Assembly (NCBI GenBank): GCA_030537635.1
Contig: JAUNVM010000009.1
Span: 19,831-61,329, forward strand
From: Flaviflexus sp.
GTDB taxonomy: Bacteria; Actinomycetota; Actinomycetes; Actinomycetales; Actinomycetaceae
Reading direction: 5' to 3'
Length of the DNA: 41,499 bases
Positions within the stretch are counted from its first letter, which is position 1; every line of letters begins with the position of its first letter. The notes under the pieces are model-generated. The model was not told the origin of the DNA, made no database searches, and worked only from the letters and a program-made list of their open reading frames with translations. Both the position numbers and the translations under genes were made by a program. This document shows positions 34,140 to 41,499 of this stretch, piece by piece.

Positions 34140-35102
34140 ATGATCGATTCACGCGCATCCAAGCTCACCGTTGTTGGCGCCGGCTCCGTCGGCTCCTCCC
34201 TCGCCTACGCCGCACTCATCCGCGGCTCAGCCGATATCATTTCCCTCTACGACATCAATACGAAGAAGGTCGACGCGGAGGTGCTCGACCTCGCGCACGG
34301 CACGAGGTTCATGGCGGCCTCCCGGGTCGAGGGTGGCTCCGACATCTCCTGCGTCGCGGGATCGGATGTCGTTGTCATCACTGCGGGCGCGCGTCAGGAG
34401 CCCGGTCAGACCCGGCTCGACCTCGCCGAGGCCAATGTCAATATCCTGTCCACTCTCCTGCCCCAGCTCATCGAGCAGGCGCCGGATGCTGTCTACATGC
34501 TTGTCACCAATCCGTGTGATGTACTTACCACCGCTGCCCTCGAGATCTCCGGCCTGCCGCGCGGGCGGGTGCTCTCCTCGGGCACCGTTCTCGACTCCTC
34601 CCGGCTGCGCTGGGTGATCGGTCGCTGGGTGCGGGTGGCTCCTTCCTCCGTGCACGCCATGATTGTCGGCGAGCACGGGGACTCCGAATTCGCCCTGTGG
34701 TCCTCGGCCACCATCGGCCAGGTCAATGTCGCACACTGGCGCGATCCGGAAGGTGAGCTCGTGTTCACCGAGGAGATTCGCCGCCAGCTCGAACGCGAGG
34801 TCATTGACGCCGCCTACGCCGTCATCCAGGGAAAGGGCGCCACCAACTACGCGATCGGTGTGGCCGGCGCCCGCATCGTCGAGGCCATTCTCGGCGACCA
34901 GAAGGCCATCTTGCCGGTCTCCACCGTGCTCGATGACTTCCACGGAATCTCCTCCGTTGCGCTCTCGGTCCCCTCGATCATCGGCCGCTCCGGGGTCGAA
35001 CGTGTCCTCGACTTCCCCATGAACGAGGAGGAGAACCGCCGCCTGCACGCCTCCGCCGAGGCGTTGATCTCCGCCCAGGCCAAGCTGGGTCTCGGCTCCT
35101 AG
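34140..35102 (+). CDS. ldh: L-lactate dehydrogenase
   Basis: LDH reduces pyruvate to L-lactate, regenerating NAD+ in fermentation. The 320-residue protein has the NAD motif [10 protein letters not shown] (Gly13, Gly15, Gly18), the substrate-specificity loop ARQEPGQTR with Gln86 in the position that separates lactate (Gln) from malate (Arg) dehydrogenases, and the catalytic His in VGEHGDSEF. The Asp38 after strand 2 indicates NAD preference. The ATG at 34140 has GGGAG about 10 bases upstream. It is divergent from the FAH gene and followed by a 22-bp tandem repeat block. Confidence 0.95.
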   Translation: MIDSRASKLTVVGAGSVGSSLAYAALIRGSADIISLYDINTKKVDAEVLDLAHGTRFMAASRVEGGSDISCVAGSDVVVITAGARQEPGQTRLDLAEANVNILSTLLPQLIEQAPDAVYMLVTNPCDVLTTAALEISGLPRGRVLSSGTVLDSSRLRWVIGRWVRVAPSSVHAMIVGEHGDSEFALWSSATIGQVNVAHWRDPEGELVFTEEIRRQLEREVIDAAYAVIQGKGATNYAIGVAGARIVEAILGDQKAILPVSTVLDDFHGISSVALSVPSIIGRSGVERVLDFPMNEEENRRLHASAEALISAQAKLGLGS

Positions 35103-35116
35103 CGGGCGCTGGTCGG

Positions 35117-35204
35117 TTCCTGAGGATCGCTGCCGCTATTCCTGAGGATCACTGCCGTTGCTCCCTCGGGACGCTGCGGCTGTTCCTGAGGGACGCTGCA
35201 TCGT
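35117..35204 (+). repeat. Four 22-bp imperfect tandem repeats
   Basis: Four back-to-back 22-base units begin at 35117, 35139, 35161 and 35183. Units 1, 2 and 4 begin TTCCTGAGG; unit 3 is more divergent (CTCCCTCGG). All contain a GCTGC or ACTGC core at the same place. They start 15 bases after the ldh stop; the remaining noncoding bases up to 35359 hold only a small TGACA-TC-TGTCA inverted repeat (35324-35335). Confidence 0.8.
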
Positions 35205-35359
35205 CCGGCCGCTACACAGTTCGGCGCAAGGCGATCAACCACCTCTGGCACCGGTCGAGGAGAGCCCGCCGGGATGATGCGGGAGAGTGAACGATGGTGC
35301 CGGAGATTCACGACCCTGACGCGTGACATCTGTCAGCGATGCCGCGCCACATTACACAG

Positions 35360-35441
35360 TGCGCGAGGCGGGACTTGAACCCGCACGCCCGAGGGCACCA
35401 GAACCTAAATCTGGCGCGTCTGCCAATTCCGCCACTCGCGC
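35360..35441 (-). tRNA. tRNA-Leu (UAG)
   Basis: The 82-base class II tRNA has acceptor GCGCGAG/CTCGCGC with A73, anticodon stem CCAGA/TCTGG with loop TTTAGGT (anticodon TAG), a long variable arm (TGCCCTCGGGCGT) and T-arm GCGGGTTCAAGTCCCGC. TATGCT at 35452-35457 on the minus strand is a suitable -10. It lies downstream of the peroxiredoxin gene on the same strand. Confidence 0.95.
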
Positions 35442-35486
35442 TCAGTCCCATAGCATAGCCGCCCGGGACGTGGTCGGGCGAACCGG

Positions 35487-35945
35487 TTAGCCCAGCTGCC
35501 GCTCCAGGCGGGCCACATGGCCCGTCGCTTTGACGTTGTACAACGCCTGGCTAACTCTGCCATCCGGGTCGATGACCACGGTCGATCGGATAACGCCGAG
35601 GTAGGTCTTCCCGTAGTTTTTCTTCTCACCCCAGGCGCCGTAGGCCGCCATAACCGCGTGGTCCGGATCCGAGGCCAGGATGAAATCGAGGGACTGCTCA
35701 TCGGTAAATGTGCGCAGCTTGTCAATTGAATCGGGAGAGATTCCGATCACCGTGTAGCCGGCAAGCTCGCTTGCATCGCGAAAATCGCAGGCTTCCTTCG
35801 TGCATCCCGGAGTGCCGGCCTTCGGATAAAAGTAGACGATGACGCCGCGTTCGGCGCCGGCCAGTTCCTTGGCGAGAGACACCTCACCGTTCGGGGTGGA
35901 CAGGGTGAAGGAGGGGGCCGGATCGCCCGGCTGAAGACGTGTCAT
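35487..35945 (-). CDS. bcp: Peroxiredoxin Q / bacterioferritin comigratory protein
   Basis: This thiol peroxidase reduces hydrogen peroxide and organic peroxides. The 152-residue protein has the peroxidatic Cys48 and resolving Cys53 in KAGTPGCTKEACDFRD (C-x4-C, the atypical 2-Cys type) and the conserved SPD and STVVIDPDG segments. The ATG has TAAACT exactly 6 bases upstream and no ribosome binding site. It starts 9 bases after the stop of the SufR-like regulator, so it may be both co-transcribed with it and expressed from its own leaderless promoter. Confidence 0.94.
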   Translation of the reverse strand: MTRLQPGDPAPSFTLSTPNGEVSLAKELAGAERGVIVYFYPKAGTPGCTKEACDFRDASELAGYTVIGISPDSIDKLRTFTDEQSLDFILASDPDHAVMAAYGAWGEKKNYGKTYLGVIRSTVVIDPDGRVSQALYNVKATGHVARLERQLG

Positions 35946-35954
35946 GGCGTCAGT

Positions 35955-36569
35955 TTAGCCGCGTGTGCGCGGCAAGTGCACCTGGCACTGTCCCGGCTGC
36001 ACAATCGGAAGGAACTTCAGCTTGCGCGGATCGCCCACCAGTTTGGTGAGGATCGCGGCGTGGATCCGGCAGATCGCGCTCGGCGGAGCTTCGCCGATAT
36101 CCCGGTAGGGGCAGTAGGTGATGACGAGGTGATCATCCTGCGGATCGACCGCGAAGCCGGCCGCGCGAAGAAACTCCAGGACGCGGGCCACCTGCCCGGT
36201 GTGGGTCTCCTCCTCGAGCGGCGAAATATCAACGGCGTCGGCCAACTGCTGGGCGATATCAGAGGACGATTCGGCGGCCACCTGGTCCAGCGCGCCGACG
36301 ATCGCGCGTAGTTGCAGATTCTCCCCGGTGGCGGAGAAGGCCCGGTATCGCCAGGCGGGCCGCCCGCGCTGTCCGGTGTGGCGCTGAACGCGCTCGACGT
36401 AGCCGCGGGAGATGAGCACATTGATTGTGGCCCGTACCGAGTTGGCGTGCAGGTCAAGCGCCTCTGCGATATCCGTGACAGAGCACCAGTCACCCTTTTC
36501 ACGCAGACACGTCAAGATGCGGCGTTGGGCCATTGACAACGCAAGTTCAGATCCTTCCACCGGTCTCAT
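35955..36569 (-). CDS. SufR-like winged-helix regulator with three cysteines
   Basis: This 204-residue protein has an N-terminal winged helix (QRRILTCLREKGDWCSVTDIAEALDLHANSVRATINVLISRGYVERVQRHTGQRGRPAWRYR, residues ~13-75, written here only to show the GRP-wing) and a C-terminal domain with Cys153 (YCPYRD), Cys167 (ICRIH) and Cys195 (GQCQVH). The pattern matches the COG2345 group that includes the iron-sulfur regulator SufR, so a metal- or cluster-sensing role is inferred. The ATG at 36569 was preferred over one three codons earlier because TACTAT stands 7 bases before it. It precedes bcp by 9 bases and is divergent from the FolC-like gene. Confidence 0.72.
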   Translation of the reverse strand: MRPVEGSELALSMAQRRILTCLREKGDWCSVTDIAEALDLHANSVRATINVLISRGYVERVQRHTGQRGRPAWRYRAFSATGENLQLRAIVGALDQVAAESSSDIAQQLADAVDISPLEEETHTGQVARVLEFLRAAGFAVDPQDDHLVITYCPYRDIGEAPPSAICRIHAAILTKLVGDPRKLKFLPIVQPGQCQVHLPRTRG

Positions 36570-36576
36570 ATCTTTC

Positions 36577-36600
36577 ATAGTAGCCCGAGGTGGCTAAGCT
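36577..36600. promoter_or_regulatory. Divergent -10 elements of regulator and FolC-like gene
   Basis: TACTAT (minus, 36577-36582) lies 7 bases before the regulator start and TAAGCT (plus, 36595-36600) 6 bases before the GTG of the FolC-like gene. The start codons are only 37 bases apart, so the promoters overlap and the regulator could control both. Confidence 0.55.
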
Positions 36601-36606
36601 AAGGGC

Positions 36607-37731
36607 GTGACAGCTCAACATAGCGCCCTTGATCAGCCGTTCTTCGCCCAGTGGACAACCCGGGGTACCCTGGCGCGCAGTCTCGAACCAGCCCGATTTT
36701 TGCTCGATATTCTCTCACCTTGCCTGCCCCCTTCGCTCGCGGTTATCGGGTCAAAAGGCAAGGGAAGCTCGGCTGCCGGCGCCACCTTCGCACTCTGCCA
36801 GGCCGGTCTCACGGTTGTCACCATCACCTCGCCCGCGCTCATCACCAACCGCGAACGCATTCGCATCCGTGGCCGCGCCATCGATGCAAACACCTACGCC
36901 GAATTAGGTGACATCCTTCGTTCACTTCTTCCTCGGCTGCCACAGGGCCACTATCTCAGCCCCTCGGGGGCGTATACGGTCATGGGTCTCCATCTGGCCT
37001 CAGTGATCGGGGCGGACGTCGTCGTGGTCGAGGAGGGCATGGGCGGGAGCACCGACGAAATCAGCCTCATTGATCATCGGGCACTCGCCCTCACCGAAGT
37101 GTTTGCCGAGCATCGTGGCATTCTCGGTAATAATCCGGTCGAGATCGCCGAGAATCTACTCGGCGCCGGCGGACACAGTGTGGATCTCGTGGCGAGCGCC
37201 GCCCAGGAGGGCCCGGTTGCCGCACTCGTAGCGGAGCGGATTCGCCGGTGGGAAGCGCGGACCATTTCCCACGAGCCGCTGCCCCACCGCAATCGTCTCA
37301 TCGGGGCCGCACTCGGGCTCGGTTTTTACCTGGGCGCCGCCCTCGCGCGCGATCTGGGAGCCGGGGAGCCCACTCCGGCGGCGCTTGAGTTACCGGGGCG
37401 ATCATCGCTTCACGAGGTGGCTGGCCGGCGGTGGTTCGTCGACGGTGCGATCAGCGCTGCGGGGGTGCGCGAGGCGCTTGCGGCCTGTCCATTTTCGCCG
37501 GAGACGACGTTGGGGGCGTGGCCTGCGGATAAGGAGTGGCGCGAGTGCCTCAAGGTCAGCCGGGCCATCCCGGTGCGGGCCGGTGAGCATCTCGTTTATC
37601 CGCGCCCGGTGCCACCGTGGCGGGAGGTTGCCACGGTGGGGAATGTCGCCGCGATAGGCACCCAATCCTTTGTCGGCGAGGTCCTCGATTATCTTGGCTC
37701 CGACACGCGGAACATGTGGAGCATCGCCTAG
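36607..37731 (+). CDS. Divergent FolC/Mur-ligase-like protein
   Basis: This 374-residue protein resembles folylpolyglutamate synthase and the Mur ligases. The P-loop GSKGKGSS is at 48-55 (family form GTNGKGS), followed by TSPALITNRERIRIRGRAID (FolC TSPHL...NERI) and VVEEGMGGSTDEISLI (FolC E.G.GG..D.TN). The C-terminal half is short, and where FolC has DGAHNP it reads DGAISAAG (Asp279), losing the His-Asn. Family enzymes are 420-450 residues. It may be an amide ligase with a different substrate or a non-catalytic relative; dedicated folate function is doubtful. GTG start with TAAGCT 6 bases upstream and no ribosome binding site. pntA follows on the same strand after 38 bases. Confidence 0.6.
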   Translation: MTAQHSALDQPFFAQWTTRGTLARSLEPARFLLDILSPCLPPSLAVIGSKGKGSSAAGATFALCQAGLTVVTITSPALITNRERIRIRGRAIDANTYAELGDILRSLLPRLPQGHYLSPSGAYTVMGLHLASVIGADVVVVEEGMGGSTDEISLIDHRALALTEVFAEHRGILGNNPVEIAENLLGAGGHSVDLVASAAQEGPVAALVAERIRRWEARTISHEPLPHRNRLIGAALGLGFYLGAALARDLGAGEPTPAALELPGRSSLHEVAGRRWFVDGAISAAGVREALAACPFSPETTLGAWPADKEWRECLKVSRAIPVRAGEHLVYPRPVPPWREVATVGNVAAIGTQSFVGEVLDYLGSDTRNMWSIA

Positions 37732-37732
37732 T

Positions 37733-37738
37733 AGAATA
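37733..37738 (+). promoter_or_regulatory. -10 element upstream of pntA
   Basis: TAGAAT ends 31 bases before the pntA GTG, with AAAGGA as ribosome binding site in between. GGAACA is found 17 bases upstream as a poor -35. It overlaps the stop region of the FolC-like gene. Confidence 0.5.
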
Positions 37739-37769
37739 GTGATGCTAACAGCCTCGAAAGGATCGCAAC

Positions 37770-39302
37770 GTGCGTATTGGTGTACCCGTCGAACCGACGG
37801 GACCGAATTTGGTCAGCGCCACTCCCGACACGGTCGGCAAACTCCATCGACTCGGCTATGACGTCGTAGTTGAACGAGGGGCCGGCGAGGGAGCGAGCTT
37901 CACAGACGACATGTATGAACAGGCGGGTGCCACCCTCGTTGATGGTGACGAGGCCTGGGCTGCCGACATCGTCACCACCCTCGACCCACCGGAGGATGCC
38001 GAGCGCCTAGCGCGCGGCGCCATGCTTATCTCCCGCCTCGCCCCAGCCCGCAGCCCGGAGCTTCTGGAGAAGCTGCGCGAGCGGGGCGTCACGGCGATCG
38101 CCATGGATGCCATTCCCCGCATCTCCCGCGCCCAGTCCATGGACGTCTTGTCCAGCCAGGCCAACATCGCCGGATATCGCGCGGTGATCGAGGCCGCGAA
38201 TGTCTTTGGTCGCCTGTTCACCGGCCAGGTGACGGCGGCCGGCAAGGTCCCGCCCGCCACCGTCTACATCATTGGCGCCGGCGTGGCCGGCCTCGCCGCC
38301 ATCGGCACCGCCAATTCCATGGGCGCGATTGTCGAGGCCACCGATGTTCGCGCCGAGGTGGCCGAGCAGGTGGAGTCGATGGGCGCCACCTTCGTTCCCA
38401 TTCCCGCCCCCGCCCAGGAGAGCGCCGATGGTTATGCGAAGGAAATGTCGGATGAGCAGGCGGCGGCTGCCGAACGGCTCTACCGCGAGCGCGCCGCCCA
38501 CGCGGATATTGTCATCACGACGGCCAATATTCCGGGCCGTACCGCGCCCATTTTGCTCGATGAGGAGGCCGTGGCCGGCATGAAGCCCGGCTCCGTCATT
38601 GTTGATATGGCCGCGGGCTCGGGCGGTAACTGCGAGCTCACCCAGCCGGGCGAGATCATCACCGTCCACGGCGTCACCATCATCGGCCTCACCGAGTTGG
38701 CCCGGCGCCTGCCCGCCCAGTCGTCCCAGCTGTTTGGCCAAAACATCGTCAATTTCCTCGGCCTTATCACCCCGGATAAGGACGGGCAGGCCAAGCTTGA
38801 CCTCGAGGACGTCATCTGTCGGCAGGTGACCTGCACGCAAGATGGGGAGACGCTGTGGCCGCCGCCGCCCGTCCAGGTCTCGGCAGCGCCGACCTCTTCT
38901 GCCCCGACGCCACCGGCCGCATCCGAGATGGCCGGGCCGGCCGAACCCGTGCCGGCGAAGGGGCAGGCGAAGCTGTTGTGGGCGGCGATTGCCGCGTGCC
39001 TGGGGGCGGCCCTCGTGCTCGTCACCCCGCTCGCCTTCATCGGGCACTACATGGTGCTGGCCCTCGCCATCATCGTCGGCTTCTACGTCATTACGAACGT
39101 CACCCATGCGCTGCACACATCGCTCATGTCGGTGACCAATGCGATCTCGGGAATCATCATCGTGGGTGCCCTGCTCCAGGTGGGTCACTCCAACTGGCTG
39201 GTGACTGTTCTGAGTTTCATCGCGATCACCATTGCCTCTATCAACGTTTTCGGCGGCTTCACGGTGACCCACCGCATGCTCGCCATGTTCCGGAAGGCCT
39301 GA
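37770..39302 (+). CDS. pntA: NAD(P) transhydrogenase subunit alpha
   Basis: PntA with PntB moves hydride between NADH and NADP+, driven by the proton gradient. The 510-residue form is fused, as in E. coli: the NAD-binding domain I (to ~370, with alanine-dehydrogenase-like [25 protein letters not shown] and the RQVT... strands), a Pro/Ala/Ser-rich linker (~371-405), then four membrane helices (~410-505). In many bacteria the alpha part is split into two genes; here it is not. The GTG start has AAAGGA upstream. pntB starts one base after its stop. Confidence 0.95.
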   Translation: MRIGVPVEPTGPNLVSATPDTVGKLHRLGYDVVVERGAGEGASFTDDMYEQAGATLVDGDEAWAADIVTTLDPPEDAERLARGAMLISRLAPARSPELLEKLRERGVTAIAMDAIPRISRAQSMDVLSSQANIAGYRAVIEAANVFGRLFTGQVTAAGKVPPATVYIIGAGVAGLAAIGTANSMGAIVEATDVRAEVAEQVESMGATFVPIPAPAQESADGYAKEMSDEQAAAAERLYRERAAHADIVITTANIPGRTAPILLDEEAVAGMKPGSVIVDMAAGSGGNCELTQPGEIITVHGVTIIGLTELARRLPAQSSQLFGQNIVNFLGLITPDKDGQAKLDLEDVICRQVTCTQDGETLWPPPPVQVSAAPTSSAPTPPAASEMAGPAEPVPAKGQAKLLWAAIAACLGAALVLVTPLAFIGHYMVLALAIIVGFYVITNVTHALHTSLMSVTNAISGIIIVGALLQVGHSNWLVTVLSFIAITIASINVFGGFTVTHRMLAMFRKA

Positions 39303-39303
39303 G

Positions 39304-40713
39304 ATGACCGTCGACCACGTTGTTTCCCTCGCCTATCTCATTGCCGCGCTCGCGTTCATTAACGCCCTGCGCGGCCTGTCCTCGCACGAATCGGCTCAGC
39401 GCGGCAACACCTCCGGCATCATCGGCATGGTGATTGCGCTCGGCGCCACCATCTGGCTCGCCCTGTCCGCCGGGGGCGGACATCCCGCCATTCTCACCTT
39501 CCTGCTCATCGTCGCCGCCATGGGCATCGGTGCCGTTATCGGCATTCGGGCCGGCAAGCGGGTGGAGATGACGGGCATGCCCGAGCTCATCGCCCTCCTC
39601 CACTCCTTCGTGGGCCTGGCGGCCGTGCTCGTCGGCTACAACTCGTTCATTGTCTCGGGGGTGGAATCCGGGGCGATGGCCCGCTTCCATGCTGGCGAGA
39701 TCTACCTCGGCGTCTTCATCGGCGCGGTCACCTTCACCGGCTCGATCGTCGCTTATCTCAAGTTCAGCGAGAAGATGAAGTCCGCCCCGCTTATGCTGCC
39801 GAAACGCAATTGGATCAACCTCGTGACGATCATCATCGTCGCGATCTTCATGATCCTCTTCATCCTTGCTAATTCGACGTGGCTGGCCAGCATCTGGCTC
39901 ATTCTTATGACGGTGCTCGCTCTTGCGCTCGGTTTCCACCTCGTTGCCGCGATCGGCGGTGGGGACATGCCCGTCGTGGTGTCCATGCTCAACTCGTATT
40001 CGGGTTGGGCGGCTGCCGCAGCCGGTTTCATGCTCGACAATGACCTGCTCATCATCACCGGCGCGCTCGTCGGTTCCTCGGGTGCCTACCTGTCCTACAT
40101 CATGTGCAAGGCGATGAACCGGTCCTTCGTCTCCGTCATCCTCGGCGGATTTGGCGACACCGGCGGCCCGGTCGAGGGTAAGGACTACGGCTCACACACC
40201 GAGATCACCGCCGCCGAGCTGGCCGCGGAGCTGCGGCAGGCGGGCAAGGTTGTCATCACCCCTGGCTACGGCATGGCGGTGGCGCAGGCCCAGAACGCAG
40301 TCGCCGACCTCACCGCCAAGCTGCGGGCCGAGGGCGTGGACGTCTCCTTCGGCATCCATCCCGTGGCGGGCCGCCTGCCCGGCCACATGAACGTGCTCCT
40401 TGCGGAGGCGAAGGTTCCCTACGACATCGTGTTTGAGATGGACGAGATCAACGACGACTTTGGTGACGTTGATGTCGTCCTCGTCATCGGCGCAAATGAC
40501 ACGGTCAATCCGGCCGCCGAGGAGCCCGGCTCCCCCATTGCCGGCATGCCCGTCCTCAAGGTGTGGGAGGCTAAGCGAGTCATCGTCTTCAAGCGGTCCA
40601 TGGGTAATGCCGGCTATGCCGGCGTGCAAAACCCGCTGTTTTTCAACGACAACACCGACATGCTCCTCGGGGATGCCAAGGCCTCGGTGAGCGCCATCAA
40701 CGCCGAGCTCTAA
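39304..40713 (+). CDS. pntB: NAD(P) transhydrogenase subunit beta
   Basis: PntB holds the proton channel and the NADP-binding domain III. The 469-residue protein has eight to nine membrane helices in the first ~275 residues (including [29 protein letters not shown], the conserved domain II stretch) and the soluble NADP domain with [51 protein letters not shown] and [19 protein letters not shown]. Length and motifs are normal. It is co-translated with pntA and followed by a strong hairpin. Confidence 0.96.
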   Translation: MTVDHVVSLAYLIAALAFINALRGLSSHESAQRGNTSGIIGMVIALGATIWLALSAGGGHPAILTFLLIVAAMGIGAVIGIRAGKRVEMTGMPELIALLHSFVGLAAVLVGYNSFIVSGVESGAMARFHAGEIYLGVFIGAVTFTGSIVAYLKFSEKMKSAPLMLPKRNWINLVTIIIVAIFMILFILANSTWLASIWLILMTVLALALGFHLVAAIGGGDMPVVVSMLNSYSGWAAAAAGFMLDNDLLIITGALVGSSGAYLSYIMCKAMNRSFVSVILGGFGDTGGPVEGKDYGSHTEITAAELAAELRQAGKVVITPGYGMAVAQAQNAVADLTAKLRAEGVDVSFGIHPVAGRLPGHMNVLLAEAKVPYDIVFEMDEINDDFGDVDVVLVIGANDTVNPAAEEPGSPIAGMPVLKVWEAKRVIVFKRSMGNAGYAGVQNPLFFNDNTDMLLGDAKASVSAINAEL

Positions 40714-40725
40714 CGGGCGACAGAG

Positions 40726-40757
40726 GAAGGGGCCGGGGCTCATGCTCCGGCCCCTTC
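40726..40757 (+). terminator. pntAB terminator
   Basis: A 14-bp stem (GAAGGGGCCGGGGC with one G-T pair) and a 4-base loop begin 12 bases after the pntB stop. There is no clear T-run. Confidence 0.8.
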
Positions 40758-40840
40758 GCCTATGCAAAACTGTCCTCTCCTCGCGGCCCGCTTCCTTGCT
40801 TCGTTCTTACTGGGCCGCCGATTTCCCCGGGGTCCCGCAA

Positions 40841-41191
40841 TCAACGGGAGGAGTCTCGTCCCGTCCCCCGCCGCTCATCGCGCACGATGAGGTAGAAGGT
40901 GAGGCCGGCGGTGATCACGGTGACAAGGATGAGGACGAAGGGAGTAAGCCCGAGGCTTGAGGGCACGAGCAGCCCAGCCATGAGCATTCCCCCGCTCCAC
41001 CAGGCAAGATCGGGGCGCCGGGCACCAAAGATGGCGACCGCCCAGCCGATTGCGCCGGCAATGAGGGCGGCCACGAGCCCCGTATGCATACCGTGCTTGA
41101 CCGTGAGGTATCCGCCGTGCACGAGCAGGAGGGTGATGAGCGCCACCCCGAACCACATGACTCGCTGGGTCATCATCCGCGCCTTTTCCAT
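40841..41191 (-). CDS. Small four-helix membrane protein, unknown family
   Basis: This 116-residue protein has four predicted membrane segments (about 10-28, 36-55, 62-76 and 82-102) with short loops and a basic C-terminus rich in Arg. No family is recognised. GAATCT lies 6 bases before the ATG and there is no ribosome binding site, like other leaderless genes in the window. It is transcribed away from the iron-box promoter of the ABC gene, and converges with pntB. Base composition is like its neighbours. Confidence 0.6.
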   Translation of the reverse strand: MEKARMMTQRVMWFGVALITLLLVHGGYLTVKHGMHTGLVAALIAGAIGWAVAIFGARRPDLAWWSGGMLMAGLLVPSSLGLTPFVLILVTVITAGLTFYLIVRDERRGTGRDSSR

Positions 41192-41250
41192 AGCCCAAGA
41201 TTCTCACATTCTCAGCGGTTAAGCCCAGCCCCGCGCGTATCGAGACCGAA

Positions 41251-41280
41251 TTGATCGACACGTAAGGCGAGCCTACTTTA
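41251..41280 (+). promoter_or_regulatory. Promoter with DtxR/IdeR-type iron box
   Basis: TTGATC (41251-41256) and TACTTT (41274-41279) are exactly 17 bases apart. The spacer and -10 overlap TAAGGCGAGCCTACTTTA (41263-41280), which matches about 12 of 19 positions of the DtxR/IdeR consensus. Placement over the -10 fits iron-dependent repression of the downstream ABC gene. Confidence 0.55.
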
Positions 41281-41302
41281 CGCGCTCTCGCAGGGAGGTT
41301 TC

Positions 41303-41499
41303 ATGAACATCGTGGAGGTTGAAGAGCTGCGCTGCCAGCTCGGTGGGACGGATGTTCTCAAGGGCGTCAGTCTCACCATTGAGCGCGGAGACATTCTCGC
41401 CGTGCTCGGCGCCAACGGGGCCGGAAAGGCGATGCTCGTCAAGGTCTTGGCCACCCTCATTCCCGCCCGGTCGGGCACGGTGCGGATCAATGGCTCTTC
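41303..41499 (+). CDS. ABC transporter ATP-binding protein, N-terminal part
   Basis: The frame runs from the ATG at 41303 (GGGAGG upstream) to the window end, giving 65 residues of an ABC ATPase: beta-strands EVEELRCQLGGTDVLKGVSLTIERGDI, then the Walker A GANGAGKAML. The Ser/Thr that should follow the P-loop lysine is Ala here (GKA instead of GKT or GKS), which would remove a magnesium ligand. The rest is outside the window. General resemblance is to DrrA/NatA-type exporters or iron-uptake ATPases; the upstream iron box favours an iron-related role, which remains inference. Confidence 0.75.
   Translation, partial: MNIVEVEELRCQLGGTDVLKGVSLTIERGDILAVLGANGAGKAMLVKVLATLIPARSGTVRINGS

Noticed and set aside
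35117..35204. Tandem repeats considered as a small CRISPR array
   Set aside because: The units are contiguous with no spacers and no cas genes are nearby.
35324..35335. TGACA-TC-TGTCA inverted repeat upstream of tRNA-Leu 3' end
   Set aside because: Short, in a gap between two gene ends, and not near any promoter; likely chance.
38007..39272. Long open frame on the minus strand opposite pntA
   Set aside because: It mirrors the GC-rich third-position pattern of pntA, has a low-complexity Gly/Arg/Asp composition and no start signal or family motif.

Overview
The window is a single stretch of high-GC DNA with dense, short-spaced genes, tRNA-Glu/tRNA-Gln beside gltX, SepIVA-type coiled-coil protein, zinc-type L28, DUF3515 and AMIN-like lipoproteins. 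This points to an actinobacterium. The PTS operon, L-lactate dehydrogenase, cytochrome bd genes and transhydrogenase fit a facultatively anaerobic, sugar-fermenting member, perhaps Actinomycetaceae; the family assignment is an inference from gene content only. No rRNA, insertion sequence, prophage or CRISPR array was found.

Region 1 (1-9830) is respiratory and sugar control. The end of cydB is followed by a terminator-like hairpin and then cydD-cydC and a DevS/DosS-like sensor kinase on the + strand. The kinase keeps the two residues that hold and surround heme in DosS. Its likely partner, a DevR/NarL-type regulator, lies 3.5 kb away on the other strand. Between them sits a minus-strand operon licT-nagE-crr-ptsH (antiterminator, GlcNAc/glucose-type IICB, IIA, HPr) whose leader carries a recognisable RAT antiterminator target.

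Region 2 (9901-18789) is a conserved housekeeping block: mutM-rnc-yceD, dps, then recG-rsmD-coaD-sepIVA on the minus strand with overlapping stop/start codons, then divergent rpmB, thiL and a DUF3515 lipoprotein. Region 3 (18811-26592) is cell wall and leucine synthesis: ddl, an AMIN-like lipoprotein, plsC-murA, rimJ-like acetyltransferase, leuC-leuD and the divergent IclR-type regulator. From memory the order of regions 2 and 3 resembles M. tuberculosis Rv2924c-Rv2993c, but rpmF, gpsA and smc are not where they usually sit.

Region 4 (26782-35441) holds a GT4 glycosyltransferase, gltX followed by tRNA-Gln(CUG) and two tRNA-Glu(CUC), a MalY-like C-S lyase, a DUF4870 membrane protein, an FAH-type hydrolase overlapping an MFS exporter, ldh, a four-copy 22-bp tandem repeat and tRNA-Leu(UAG). 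Region 5 (35487-41499) is redox and metal: a three-cysteine SufR-like regulator next to peroxiredoxin Q, a divergent FolC/Mur-ligase-like protein, pntA-pntB transhydrogenase, a small membrane protein and the start of an ABC ATPase behind an iron-box-like promoter.

The most striking global signal is that at least 13 genes begin with TANNNT placed exactly 6 or 7 bases before the start codon, mostly without a ribosome binding site, which indicates widespread leaderless transcription. The best candidates for new biology are the split heme sensor system around the PTS operon, the RAT leader with no U-tract, the FolC-like protein lacking the DGAHNP motif, and the 22-bp repeats after ldh.
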